Shown: positions 9,013-17,705 of the stretch, piece by piece | Numbering within the stretch: the first letter of the stretch is position 1 | Layout of the letters: every line of letters begins with the position of its first letter | From: Pelomonas sp. BJYL3 | Lineage (GTDB): Bacteria > Pseudomonadota > Gammaproteobacteria > Burkholderiales > Burkholderiaceae_C | Length of the DNA stretch: 64,000 nt | NCBI RefSeq assembly: GCF_027257975.1 | Contig: NZ_JANZKX010000001.1 | Span: forward strand, 1,116,001-1,180,000 | Direction of reading: 5' to 3' | Position numbers and translations under genes: made by a program | The notes under the pieces: generated by a model | The model's database searches: none | What the model was told of the DNA's origin: nothing | The model's input: only the letters and a program-made list of their open reading frames with translations

Positions 9013-10065
9013 TCAGGCTGCCTGGGACACCAGCGCCTGCGGCTTGTCGCGGGCAAAGAAGTCAGGGGCCAGCAGGCCCGGTGCGCCGCGGCGGGGCGCA
9101 TTGCCGATCAGCACGTCAGCCAGGGCATCGGCGATGGGCAGGCCGGGGTGCTGCTCCAGCCACATGAATTCGCCGGCCGGGTTGAGTTCGAGGAAGACAT
9201 GGCGGCCGTCGGGGGTCAGGATGAGGTCGATCGCGCCGTAGTTGAGGCCGAAGGCGTCCATCAGGGCCAGCAGCTTGGCCTGGATGTCCGCCGGCAGGGT
9301 GTGGTGCTGCCAGTCCTGCAGCATGCGCCGGCCCTCGCGGCGCCAGTCGGTCCGTGCGCGCTCGTTGGCCTGGGAGTCGATGGCCGCGGCAAAGACCTGC
9401 TCGCCCACGATGGTCACCCGCAGCTCCAGGGCCTTGGGCACCAGGGCCTGGAAGGTCATCGGGCCATGACGGAGGGCATCCAGGTGGTCCAGGTCCTCGG
9501 GCTGGATGCGGTTGGTGAACATCACCTTTTCCTGCCCCTGCTCATAGATGGCGAAGGAACTGAGCATCTTGCCCACGATGCCTTGCGGATGTGCCGCGAA
9601 GAACTCGCGCACGGCCTGCGGATCGTTGGTGGAGAGGCTGTCCGGGATCTCCAGACCCAGGTGGGCCGCCGTCTTGAGCTGCAGCTGCTTGTGATCGGCG
9701 CGGCGCACCTTCTCGTAGCCGTCCAGCTGGAAGCAGTCCAGGCTGTGCAGCAGGCCCAGGACCTGGGCCCGGCTCTCCTTCTGGGCGGCCTCGCGGTAGG
9801 CGCCGGGCACGGTGTCCGGGATGCCACCGCCGATGCGCAGGCGGCGGTAGTAGCAGGACTGGAGCTCGGCCATGTCCAGCTGTCCCAGGGGCGTCTTGAG
9901 CAGCAGGGTCTGCTGCCGGCTGTCGGCATGCAGGCTCAGCTGCACGGACGAGGGGAAGAGGTCAGTCTCGAAGCACCAGGCCGTGGCACCGCGGGCCATC
10001 AGGGCACGGGTGATCAGGGGGGTGCAATGGTGGTCGCGGGAGTGGGTGACGATCAGGACGTTCAT
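9013..10065 (-). CDS. mvdD: MvdD/MdnC-like ATP-grasp graspetide ligase (ester-forming type)
   Basis: The 350-residue protein begins MNVLIVTHSRDHHCTPLI and follows the MvdD/MdnC pattern along its length: YYRRLRIGGGIPD, ADHKQLQLKTAAHLGLEIPDSL, VGKMLSSFAIYEQGQEKVMFTN, PMTFQALVPKALELRVTIVGEQVFAAAIDSQ, FGLNYGAIDLILTPDGRHVFLELNPAGEF. These are the ATP-grasp nucleotide and Mg sites (ELR, ExNPxG). In microviridin pathways MdnC/MvdD closes omega-ester rings between Thr/Ser and acidic side chains of the core. It is third in the minus-strand order precursor, mvdC, mvdD, 39 bases after mvdC, and ends before a strong terminator. MvdD rather than MvdC is assigned by remembered family sequences. Confidence 0.9.
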   Translation of the reverse strand: MNVLIVTHSRDHHCTPLITRALMARGATAWCFETDLFPSSVQLSLHADSRQQTLLLKTPLGQLDMAELQSCYYRRLRIGGGIPDTVPGAYREAAQKESRAQVLGLLHSLDCFQLDGYEKVRRADHKQLQLKTAAHLGLEIPDSLSTNDPQAVREFFAAHPQGIVGKMLSSFAIYEQGQEKVMFTNRIQPEDLDHLDALRHGPMTFQALVPKALELRVTIVGEQVFAAAIDSQANERARTDWRREGRRMLQDWQHHTLPADIQAKLLALMDAFGLNYGAIDLILTPDGRHVFLELNPAGEFMWLEQHPGLPIADALADVLIGNAPRRGAPGLLAPDFFARDKPQALVSQAA

Positions 10066-10104
10066 GGGATCAGGGCATCAATCTCAAAGATTCCGGCTCA
10101 GGGA

Positions 10105-11103
10105 TCAGGCAGCCGGCGCGGCAGCAACAGGGGGCGGGGCATCAGCCAGCAGGGCGGCGGCCAGCGCATCGGCAATGGGCAGGCCCAGCTCGCGCTGGAG
10201 CATGCCCCACTCGCCGCAGGCATTGACTTCCAGGAAGACCCAGTCGTCATCCGGGGTGTGGATGAAGTCCGCTGCACCGTAGCGCAAGCCGAGACGGCGC
10301 ATCAGGGCGAGGAACGGCCGGACCACCGCTGCAGGGAGTTGGGCCGGCTGCCAGGACAGGCCCGCCTGCGGACGCCAGTCGTCCACCCGCCCTGCCCCGG
10401 CCTGCGGACGGATGGCGCCGCAGAACAGCTGATCGTCGACCGCGATGACCCGCAGCTCCTCGGCCTTGGGGATGCGCTCCTGGAACAGCGGCGGGCACAG
10501 GGCAAGGCCGTGATCGTCCTGCAGGTCGGCGGCCTCGATGACGGTGGTGTAGAGATTGCCGCCACCGCCGCTCATGCCCGGCGCCAGCACCGTCTGCATC
10601 TTCATCACCACGCCCTGCGTCTGGCGGGCGTGGAAGGCGCGGACGGCCTCGGGGTCGTTGCTGCAGAGCGTGTCCGGCACGCGCAGGCCGGCCTCGCGGG
10701 CCAGGCGCAGCTGCCGCAGCTTGGCCGCGGCGCGCTCCACCTGCGGGAGACCGTTGATCCAGCGAGCCTGCTCCAGGCGGTCCCACAGGGCACGCAGGAC
10801 ATGGCGGCATTCCTGGACGCAGCTAGCCCGGAAGCGTTCATCGACGGCATCGGACAGGGCCGGCGGCTGGAGCTGGCGCAGCCAGACGGCCTGTACGGCG
10901 TCCAGGGCGTGCGTGCGCCCCTGCAGGCGCAGGAAGCCGGCGTCCACGCCGCCCTCCAGGCTCAGGCCCAGCTGCCAGTGCAGCGGGAAGCGGTCGCTGT
11001 CCACACGCAGAGGCTCGGCGCCACGGCGGCGCAGGGCCTCGGCCACCCAGTCCACGGTCGTGTGGTCGGCGGCGTGGGTCAGCAGGAGTACAAGGGGCGA
11101 CAC
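10105..11103 (-). CDS. mvdC: MvdC/MdnB-like ATP-grasp graspetide ligase (amide-forming type)
   Basis: The 332-residue protein starts with GTG (MSPLVLLLTHAADHTTVDWVAEAL). It matches MvdC/MdnB features: SVWxRxLxxP-like AVWLRQLQPP, EAARW-like EQARWINGL, AKLRQLRLAREAGLRVPDTL, FQERIPKAEELRVIAVDDQLF and a C-terminal VFLEVNACGEW metal/ATP site. MdnB/MvdC forms the Lys-to-acid omega-amide crosslink in microviridins. The GTG start is fixed by an in-frame TGA six codons upstream. It lies 113 bases downstream of the precursor gene. The site motif here is EVNACGEW where the MvdD-like partner has ELNPAGEF, so the two are diverged paralogues. Confidence 0.88.
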   Translation of the reverse strand: MSPLVLLLTHAADHTTVDWVAEALRRRGAEPLRVDSDRFPLHWQLGLSLEGGVDAGFLRLQGRTHALDAVQAVWLRQLQPPALSDAVDERFRASCVQECRHVLRALWDRLEQARWINGLPQVERAAAKLRQLRLAREAGLRVPDTLCSNDPEAVRAFHARQTQGVVMKMQTVLAPGMSGGGGNLYTTVIEAADLQDDHGLALCPPLFQERIPKAEELRVIAVDDQLFCGAIRPQAGAGRVDDWRPQAGLSWQPAQLPAAVVRPFLALMRRLGLRYGAADFIHTPDDDWVFLEVNACGEWGMLQRELGLPIADALAAALLADAPPPVAAAPAA

Positions 11104-11216
11104 ATCGAATCCAGACGGTCAAGCAATGCCGCCCCGCTCACCCGGAGACAAACGAGGGCGAAGGGGGCGGACAGGAAAGGCAGGCGCCGGCCCCGGGGCA
11201 CGGCGCCCGGAGAGGA

Positions 11217-11474
11217 TCAGACCTCGTTGCCGAGGTGATCGTCGCCGTCGGAGGGGTACTTCAGGGTGACGACGATGTCATCCTTGAGCGGGCTGGTGCC
11301 GGTGGCAGCGGCCGAGACCGTCTCGGGCAGGTGGTCATCCCCGTCGGAGGGGTACTTCAGGGTGTGCTCGGGCTGGTCCAGAGTCTTGGAGGTGGCAGAG
11401 GCGCCACCACCGCTGACGGCGTCCAGTTCCTGGGCTTCCAGGAAGCGGGCGAAGAAAGGCAGTTTTTCGGACAT
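11217..11474 (-). CDS. dual-core graspetide (microviridin-type) precursor peptide
   Basis: The 85-residue peptide has a leader with PFFARFL (residues 6-12), the helix recognised by microviridin ATP-grasp ligases, then ELDAVSGGG (16-24), which resembles a double-glycine processing site. Two identical cores, TLKYPSDGDDHL, lie at 38-49 and 70-81, separated by an Ala/Thr-rich spacer of 20 residues. TLKYPSD is the invariant microviridin ring segment. The following acids are Asp-Asp (GDD) rather than Glu-Glu. By analogy Thr38-Asp44 and Ser43-Asp46 esters and a Lys40-Asp47 amide could form, and the same in core 2. A strong TCCTCC complement (GGAGGA, 11482-11487) precedes the ATG. Confidence 0.92.
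   Translation of the reverse strand: MSEKLPFFARFLEAQELDAVSGGGASATSKTLDQPEHTLKYPSDGDDHLPETVSAAATGTSPLKDDIVVTLKYPSDGDDHLGNEV
11232..11363 (-). repeat. duplicated core segments within the precursor gene
   Basis: The two 36-base core-coding segments are 11328-11363 (core 1) and 11232-11267 (core 2). The first 21 bases are identical, and the remainder differs only at synonymous positions (GAC-GGG-GAT-GAC-CAC-CTG versus GAC-GGC-GAC-GAT-CAC-CTC). The protein is kept identical while codons drift, suggesting an old duplication held by selection. Confidence 0.85.
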
Positions 11475-11550
11475 GGTTCATTCCTCCATCGGTTGCTGAA
11501 ATCAGCGGCCGGCACCGGACCTCCCGATCCGTGCGTGACAGCCGCTGCGC

Positions 11551-11579
11551 ATCATAGGAGCGATGTCACCCATGGATAA
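11551..11579 (-). promoter_or_regulatory. candidate sigma-70 promoter of the graspetide operon
   Basis: Read on the minus strand: TTATCC (11574-11579), a 17-base spacer, then TATGAT (11551-11556), five of six matches to the -10 consensus. The start of transcription would be about 70 bases upstream of the precursor ATG. The -35 is weak, so it may need an activator. Confidence 0.4.
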
Positions 11580-11645
11580 CCGTTATTCCTCAGTGCCAAC
11601 CCCGAATTGACACGAACACCGCCCAGGGATTGTGTCGGCATGAAA

Positions 11646-11671
11646 AAGGGCAGGCCGATGGGCCTGCCCTT
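11646..11671 (-). terminator. intrinsic terminator of the RND pump operon
   Basis: AAGGGCAGGCC-GATG-GGCCTGCCCTT (eleven perfect pairs) is followed on the minus strand by a T-tract (complement of A 11643-11647). It lies 47 bases past the outer membrane factor stop and separates the pump operon from the graspetide operon. Confidence 0.88.
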
Positions 11672-11718
11672 GTCATGGTCCTGACACGCCCGGCCAGCGC
11701 CGGGACGCACAGGCTGAC

Positions 11719-13116
11719 TCAGCGCTGTGCGCGCAGCTCGGCTGCAGCACCGCCGCCCAGCACCTTGTAGAGCTGAACGCCGGACTGCAGCGCCGCCAGC
11801 CGCACCTGCAGCGCGGCCTGCTGCGCGGCGAAGCTGCCGCGCTGGGCATCCAGCAGCTCCAGGCTGCTGGAGGCGCCGTTGGCGAAGCGCAGCTCGACCA
11901 GGCGCAGGCGCTCGGCCTCTGCCGCGGCCTGCGCTTCCTGGGCACGCAACTGCTCGGTCAGCGTGCTGCGGGCAGCCAGCGCATCGGCCACCTCGCGGAA
12001 GGCCTGCTGGATGGACTTCTCGTACTGCGCCACCGCGATCTCGCGGGCGGCCTGGGTGGCCTTGAGGTTGGCGCTGTTGCGGCCCGCATCGAAGATCGGC
12101 ATCAGCGCCTGGCTGGCAAAGCTCCAGGCCGTGTTCTTGAACAGGCTCGAGAGCTCCGAGCTGGCGCTGCCGACGCTGGTGCTCAGCGTGATGCTGGGGA
12201 AGAAGGCCGCGCGGGCCGCGCCCACATTGGCCTCGGCGGCCACGAGCAGGGCCTCCGACTGCCGCACATCCGGACGCTCCAGCAGCACGCTGGACTTCAC
12301 GCCCGCGGCCAGCGGCGCCAGGGCCTGGCTGGCCAGCGGCGCAGAGGCCGGCAGATCCTGTGGCAGGGGCTGGCCCAGCAGCAGCACCAGGGCGTTCTCG
12401 TCCTGGGCGCGCTGGCGCTGGGCCTGGGCCTGGGCGGCACGGGCCGCTTCCAGCGCCGAGATCGCGCCCTGCAGCTCCAGGCTGGAGGCCGCGCCCTGGT
12501 CGAAGCGCAGGCGGGTCAGGCGGTGGCTGTCCTCGCGGCTGACCAGGGTCTTGCGGGCGTAGTCCAGCAGCGCGTCGTCGACCTGCAGCGCATAGTGGGC
12601 CGAGGCCACGCCGGCGACGAGGCTCAGCTGGGCGGCACGGGCGCCGTCCTCGCTGGCCAGGTAGCGGGCCTGGGCGGCGTCGCTCTGGTTGCGCAGCTTG
12701 CCCCAGAGGTCCAGCTCATAGGCCGTCACCTGCAGGCCGGCCTGGTAGCTGGCGGTGATGGTGTCGTCCTTGGCATTGGGCTGGCGGTTGCTGATGAGGC
12801 CGGCGGCCACCGTGGGCCAGCGGTTGGCATCGCTGACGCGGGCCAGGGCCGCAGCCTGATCCACGCTGCGCAGCGCGACGCGCAGGTCGCGGTTGTTGCG
12901 CAGGGCGATGTCCACCAGGGCCTGCAGGCGCGCGTCGGCGTAGAAGTCGCGCCAGGCCGGCAGGGTCAGGTCTTGCCCGGCGGGCTGGCCCGCCTGCTCG
13001 GCCACCGGCAGCGCCGGCCGTTCATGCCTGGGGGCCAGGTTCATGCAGGCCGACAACGCGGCCAGGGCCACGACGCTGAGGCCGAGGCGCAGTCGAGAAA
13101 GTTGTGTCTGATTCAT
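11719..13116 (-). CDS. oprM: RND efflux outer membrane factor (OprM/NodT family lipoprotein)
   Basis: The 465-residue product has a lipoprotein signal ending LSAC (Cys24), then the two repeated OEP domains with the WxDFYADxRLQALVDIALRNNRDLR start and FFPSITLSTSVGSASS typical of OprM-like channels. It forms the trimeric outer membrane duct for the upstream pump. The ATG at 13116 has GGAG upstream; the frame is open far beyond (to 13851) but that part is antisense-like junk. It is last in the acrA-acrB-oprM operon, 137 bases after acrB, with a hairpin repeat in that gap and a terminator at 11646. Confidence 0.92.
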   Translation of the reverse strand: MNQTQLSRLRLGLSVVALAALSACMNLAPRHERPALPVAEQAGQPAGQDLTLPAWRDFYADARLQALVDIALRNNRDLRVALRSVDQAAALARVSDANRWPTVAAGLISNRQPNAKDDTITASYQAGLQVTAYELDLWGKLRNQSDAAQARYLASEDGARAAQLSLVAGVASAHYALQVDDALLDYARKTLVSREDSHRLTRLRFDQGAASSLELQGAISALEAARAAQAQAQRQRAQDENALVLLLGQPLPQDLPASAPLASQALAPLAAGVKSSVLLERPDVRQSEALLVAAEANVGAARAAFFPSITLSTSVGSASSELSSLFKNTAWSFASQALMPIFDAGRNSANLKATQAAREIAVAQYEKSIQQAFREVADALAARSTLTEQLRAQEAQAAAEAERLRLVELRFANGASSSLELLDAQRGSFAAQQAALQVRLAALQSGVQLYKVLGGGAAAELRAQR

Positions 13117-13175
13117 ATCGCTTGCTCCGTTGCTTGCGCAACCCCTCGCAGTGCCCCCTGCGACCGAGTGACATC

Positions 13176-13248
13176 CGAGGATCCGGCTTCGCCGGGTCTG
13201 CGGATGTGCCCTCTCGAGGGGGCCGGCGAAGCCGGTAGGGGGTGGGTG
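13176..13248 (-). repeat. dispersed 3'-end hairpin repeat, copy A
   Basis: On the minus strand this element starts CACCCCCTACCGGCTTCGCC five bases after the acrB stop and ends GGATCCTCGG. It contains CCGGCTTCGCCGG and its inverted copy CCGGCGAAGCCGG flanking a CCCCCTCGAGAGGG segment, so the whole can fold into one long stem or two small ones. It lies inside the pump operon between acrB and oprM. Copies B and C are at 38905 and 8705. Confidence 0.75.
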
Positions 13249-13253
13249 CTCCG

Positions 13254-16200
13254 TCAGTGGCCCTCTGCAGCGTGACCGATACCGTGCGCATGGTGCGCAT
13301 CGAATGCCTTCTGACGCTCGCTCGGCTTGAACAGCTTGCGCACCACCAGGAAGAACACCGGCACGAAGAGCACCGCGAGCACCGTGGCCGAGATCATCCC
13401 GGACATCACGCCCGTGCCGATGGCCCGCTGGCTGGCGGAACCGGCGCCGCTGGCGAACACCAGGGGCAGCACGCCCAGGATGAAGGCCATGGAGGTCATG
13501 ATGATGGGACGGAAGCGCAGGTGGCAGGCCTCCAGGATCGCATCCACCAGGCTGCGGCCTTCGGCCTGCAGGTCCTTGGCGAACTCGATGATCAGGATGG
13601 CGTTCTTCGCCGACAGGCCGATGATGGTGATCAGGCCCACCTTGAAGAAGACGTCGTTGGGCATGCCCCGCATCGTGGCCCCCAGCAGCGCGCCGAACAG
13701 GCCCAGGGGCACCACCAGCAGCACGGCAAAGGGAATGGACCAGCTCTCGTACAGCGCGGCCAGGCACAGGAACACGGCCAGCAGCGAGAACAGCAGCAGC
13801 ACGGTGGCTTGCGAGCCGGAGATCTTCTCCTCGCGCGAGAGGCCCGTCCATTCGTAGCCGATGCCCGGCGGCAGCTGGGCCACCATCTTCTCCAGCTCGG
13901 CCATGGCGGCGCCGGTCGAGGCACCGGGCGCGGCATCACCGGCCAGGCGCATCGCGGGGTAGCCGTTGTAGCGCACGGCCTGCATCTGGCCCGTGATCCA
14001 CTTGGTCGTCGCGAAGCTCGAGAGCGGCACGCTCTGGCCCTTGTTGTTGACCACGTTCAGGCGCAGCAGGTCCTCGGGCTGCATGCGGGCGCCGGCCTCG
14101 GCCTGCACCACGACACGCTGCAGGCGGCCGTTGCTGGGGAAGTCGTTCACATAGGCCGAGCCCAGCTGGGTGCCGATGACGGTGCCCAGGTTGTCGAAGC
14201 TCACGCCCAGGGCGTTGGCCTTGTCGCGGTCGATGTCCAGCTGCAGCTGGGGCGCGTCTTCCAGGCCGTCCGGGCGCATGCCGGTGATGACCTTGCTCTG
14301 GCTGGCCATGCCCATCAGCTGGTTGCGGGCGTTCAGCAGGGCCTCGTGGCCCAGGCCGCCGCGGTCCTGCAGGCGCAGGGCGAAGCCGGTGGCCGTGCCC
14401 AGCTCGGGGATGGGCGGGGGCGAGAGCGGGAAGATGAAGGCGTCGCGCACGGCCATGAAGGCACCGAAGGCGCGGCCGGCCACGGCCTGGGCGCTGTGCT
14501 CCTTGCCCTTGCGCTCGTCCCAGGGCTTGAGCGGCACGAACACCAGCGCGGCGTTCTGGCCCTGGCCCGAGAAGGAGAAGCCGATCACGCCCACGGTGTT
14601 CTGCACCTCGGGCTGCTTGAGCATGAAGTCCTCGACCTGCTTGACGGCGGCCTCGGTGCGGTTGGCCGTGGCGCCCGGCGGCAGCTGCACGTTGACGATC
14701 AGGTAGCCCTGGTCTTCATTGGGCAGGAAGGAGGTGGGCATGCGCACATAGAGCAGGCCCACCACGGCGATCACCGCCACGTAGACGAAGAGCATGCGGC
14801 CGCTGCGCTTGAGCAGCTTGCCCACCCAGCCTTCGTAGCCCTTGGCCGTGGCCGAGAAGCCGCGATTGAACCAGCCGAAGAAGCCGCTCTTGGAATGCGC
14901 CTCGCCCTGCTTGACGGGCCGCAGCAGCGTCGCGCACAGCGCGGGGGTGAGGCTCAGCGCCATGAAGGCTGACAGCAGCATGGACGCCACCATCGCCAGC
15001 GAGAACTGACGGTAGATATTGCCCACCGAGCCGGCGAAGAAGGCCATGGGCACGAAGACCGAGACCAGCACCACGGTGATGCCGATGATGGCGCCGGAGA
15101 TCTGGCTCATCGCCTTCTTGGTGGCTTCCAGGGGCGAGCGCCCCTCCTCGTTCATGATGCGCTCGACGTTCTCGACCACCACGATGGCGTCATCGACCAG
15201 GATACCGATAGCCAGCACCATGCCGAACAGCGTCAGCACGTTGATCGAGAAGCCCATCCACAACATGATGGCGAAGGTGCCCAGCAGGGCGATCGGCACC
15301 ACGATGGTGGGGATGAGGGTGTAGCGCCAGTTCTGCAGGAACAGGAACATCACCAGGAACACGAGGATGATGGCCTCGACCAGGGTCTCGACGACCTGCT
15401 CGATGGAGATCTTCACGAACTTCGAGGAGTCGTAGGGGATCTCGTAGACCACGCCTTCGGGGAAGAAGCGCTGCAGCTCGACCATGCGGTCCTTGACAGC
15501 CTGCGCGGACGCGAGCGCATTGCCGCTAGGCGAGAGCTGGATGCCGATGCCGGTGCTGGGCTTGCCGTTCAGGCGCGAGTAGGAGCCGTAGCCCTGCCCG
15601 CCCAGTTCCACGCGGGCGACGTCCTTCAGGCGCACGGTGGAGCCGTCCGGATTGGCGCGCAGCACGATGGACTTGAACTGCTCCACCGATTCCAGCTGAC
15701 CCTTGACCACCACGGTGGCCGACATGGTCTGCGTGCTCAGATTGGGCAGCTCACCGATGGAGCCGGCCGGCACCAGCGCGTTCTGTGCGCGGATGGCAAC
15801 GTTGACCTCGGCCGGGCTGATGTTGAAGGACTGCAGCTTGGCCGGATCCAGCCAGATGCGCATCGCGCGCTCGGTACCGAAGAGCTGGGCCTGGCCGATG
15901 CCGGGCAGGCGCTGCAGTTCGGGAATGATGGCGCGCGAGGCGTAGTCGCCCAGCGCGATGGGGTCCATGCTGCCGTTCTTGCTGGACAGGGTCACGAACA
16001 GCAGGAAGTTGTTGCGCGCCTTGTCCACGCGCACGCCCTGCTGCACCACCGAAGCGGGCAGGCGCGGCGCGGCACGCGAGATGCGGTTCTGCACCTCGAC
16101 CTGGGCCAGGTCGATATTGGTGCCGGGCTCGAAGGTCACGGTGATGGCGCCCGTGCCGTTGGCCTGCGAGACGGACTCGATGTAGGCCAGGTTGGGCGAG

Positions 16201-16412
16201 CCGTTGAGCTCCTGCTCCAGCACGGAGATGACGCTCTCGTCCAGGGTCTGGGCGGAGGCGCCGGGATAGGCGGCGCTGACCACCAGGGAGGGCGGCGCCA
16301 CCGTGGGGTACTGCGCCACCGGCAGCTTGGTGATGGACACGGCGCCGAACACCAGGATGAACAGTGCGATCACCCAGGCAAAGATCGGCCGGTCGATGAA
16401 GAAGCGTGACAT
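13254..16412 (-). CDS. acrB: RND multidrug efflux transporter (AcrB/MexB, HAE1 family)
   Basis: The 1052-residue inner membrane proton/drug antiporter is full length for the HAE1 family. It begins MSRFFIDRPIFAWVIALFI. It keeps the proton-relay acids in ILVDDAIVVVENVER (about 405-419) and the Lys in GLSAKNAILIIEFAKD (about 940). FxGxSG-like periplasmic pore segments are present (FSFSGQGQNAALVFVPLKPWDER). It works as a trimer with the adjacent membrane fusion protein and OprM-type channel to export hydrophobic drugs, detergents or bile-like compounds. It starts 15 bases after the membrane fusion gene stop. Confidence 0.96.
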   Translation of the reverse strand: MSRFFIDRPIFAWVIALFILVFGAVSITKLPVAQYPTVAPPSLVVSAAYPGASAQTLDESVISVLEQELNGSPNLAYIESVSQANGTGAITVTFEPGTNIDLAQVEVQNRISRAAPRLPASVVQQGVRVDKARNNFLLFVTLSSKNGSMDPIALGDYASRAIIPELQRLPGIGQAQLFGTERAMRIWLDPAKLQSFNISPAEVNVAIRAQNALVPAGSIGELPNLSTQTMSATVVVKGQLESVEQFKSIVLRANPDGSTVRLKDVARVELGGQGYGSYSRLNGKPSTGIGIQLSPSGNALASAQAVKDRMVELQRFFPEGVVYEIPYDSSKFVKISIEQVVETLVEAIILVFLVMFLFLQNWRYTLIPTIVVPIALLGTFAIMLWMGFSINVLTLFGMVLAIGILVDDAIVVVENVERIMNEEGRSPLEATKKAMSQISGAIIGITVVLVSVFVPMAFFAGSVGNIYRQFSLAMVASMLLSAFMALSLTPALCATLLRPVKQGEAHSKSGFFGWFNRGFSATAKGYEGWVGKLLKRSGRMLFVYVAVIAVVGLLYVRMPTSFLPNEDQGYLIVNVQLPPGATANRTEAAVKQVEDFMLKQPEVQNTVGVIGFSFSGQGQNAALVFVPLKPWDERKGKEHSAQAVAGRAFGAFMAVRDAFIFPLSPPPIPELGTATGFALRLQDRGGLGHEALLNARNQLMGMASQSKVITGMRPDGLEDAPQLQLDIDRDKANALGVSFDNLGTVIGTQLGSAYVNDFPSNGRLQRVVVQAEAGARMQPEDLLRLNVVNNKGQSVPLSSFATTKWITGQMQAVRYNGYPAMRLAGDAAPGASTGAAMAELEKMVAQLPPGIGYEWTGLSREEKISGSQATVLLLFSLLAVFLCLAALYESWSIPFAVLLVVPLGLFGALLGATMRGMPNDVFFKVGLITIIGLSAKNAILIIEFAKDLQAEGRSLVDAILEACHLRFRPIIMTSMAFILGVLPLVFASGAGSASQRAIGTGVMSGMISATVLAVLFVPVFFLVVRKLFKPSERQKAFDAHHAHGIGHAAEGH

Positions 16413-16427
16413 GCCTTCTCCTTGGGA

Positions 16428-17705
16428 TCAGTGGGCCGCGGCGGACGCCGAGGAGGCGGGCGCGGACGCCGGGGCGGGAGCAGCAGGCGCGGACGCCGCG
16501 CTGGCCGACCACGGCACCGGCGACACCGGCGCGCCCGGTACGAACATCTTCTGGAAGCCGTCGACGATGACCTGCTCACCCGGCTTCAGGCCGTCCAGCA
16601 CCACCCAGTGGCTGCCCTGGGCGCCGCCCAGCTTGACCGTGCGGGGCTCGGGCTTGTTGCCGGCGCCGACCACCAGGACGGTGTCGCCCTGCGTGCCGCG
16701 CTTGACGCCCTGCTGGGGCACCAGCATGCCGGCCGGCATCTCGCCCTGGGCCAGGCGCACGCGCACGTACTGGCCGGGCAGGAGCTGGCCGTCGTCATTG
16801 GGCATCTCGGCGCGCAGCAGGACCTGGCCGGAGCCGGGGTCCACGCTCAGGTCGGTGAACAGCAGCTTGCCGGCCTTGGCCGATTCATGGCCGTCGTCCA
16901 TCACGGCGCGGACCTGGGCGGCCGCGCCGTCCTTGCCGGCGGCGCGCAGCTGGCCCGAGGCCAGGGCGCGGCGCAGGCCCTGCACTTCGTTGGCGCTCTG
17001 GGTGAAATTGACGTAGACCTTGTCGGTCTGCTGGATCAGGGCCAGCTGGGTCGCCTCGACGGCGCTGACCAGGGCGCCCTCGGTCACCAGGGCGCGGCCG
17101 ATGCGGCCGGAGATGGGCGCGCGCACGCTGGCGTACTCCAGGTTCAGGCGGGCGGTCTGCACGGCGGCCTTGGCGGCGGCCACGTCAGCCTCGGCGGCCT
17201 TGGCGGCGGCCACGGATGCCAGGTATTCCTGCTGGCTGATGGCCTTGGCCTCCACCAGTGGCTTGTTGCGCTCGGCCTGGGCCGCGGCCTGGCTGACATT
17301 GGCCTGGGCCTTGGCCAGCTGGGCATTGGCGCTGTCCAGCGCGGCCTGGTAGGGCGCGGCGTCGATCTGGAACAGGGGCTGCCCTTCCTTCACCAGGCTG
17401 CCCTCGGTGAACAGGCGCTTCTGCACCACGCCGTTGACGCGGGCACGGACCTGCGCCGTGCGCAGGGCTTCCACCCGGCCCGGCAGTTCCACCTGCAGGG
17501 TCACGGCCTGAGGCTCCACCTTGATCACGCCGACCTGGGGCGGCGGCATGCCGCCCGGGCCGCCCTGGGCGCCGGCCTGGCCGCCCCCGCAGCCCACCAG
17601 GGCCGCGGCCAGGGCCACTGCCAGAGGCATCAGGTACAGGGCACGCGCCCGGGGGGAAATCGAAAGATTCGAGGCCGTCACGGCGGCCATCTTGTTCTGG
17701 GACAT
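16428..17705 (-). CDS. acrA: RND efflux membrane fusion lipoprotein (AcrA/MexA type)
   Basis: The 425-residue adaptor has a lipoprotein signal ending LVGC, then the lipoyl/hairpin/beta-barrel order of AcrA-type proteins: VELPGRVEALRTAQVRARVNG, a long Ala-rich coiled coil (about 100-180), YASVRAPISGRIGRALVTEG and a membrane-proximal domain. The C-terminus is an Ala/Pro/Ser tail. ATG 17705 is chosen because AAAGGA lies nine bases upstream; the longer frame from 17729 would need TTG. It is first in the operon and is divergent from the TetR gene across an AcrR-like operator. Confidence 0.94.
   Translation of the reverse strand: MSQNKMAAVTASNLSISPRARALYLMPLAVALAAALVGCGGGQAGAQGGPGGMPPPQVGVIKVEPQAVTLQVELPGRVEALRTAQVRARVNGVVQKRLFTEGSLVKEGQPLFQIDAAPYQAALDSANAQLAKAQANVSQAAAQAERNKPLVEAKAISQQEYLASVAAAKAAEADVAAAKAAVQTARLNLEYASVRAPISGRIGRALVTEGALVSAVEATQLALIQQTDKVYVNFTQSANEVQGLRRALASGQLRAAGKDGAAAQVRAVMDDGHESAKAGKLLFTDLSVDPGSGQVLLRAEMPNDDGQLLPGQYVRVRLAQGEMPAGMLVPQQGVKRGTQGDTVLVVGAGNKPEPRTVKLGGAQGSHWVVLDGLKPGEQVIVDGFQKMFVPGAPVSPVPWSASAASAPAAPAPASAPASSASAAAH

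Noticed and set aside
8953..11238. 761-codon plus-strand frame across the graspetide ligases
   Set aside because: Antisense of the two ligases, whose reading gives ATP-grasp motifs; this frame has none.
11719..17705. RND pump as the graspetide exporter
   Set aside because: It has its own terminator and a TetR-controlled promoter with an AcrR-like operator; only adjacency links it to the graspetide cluster.
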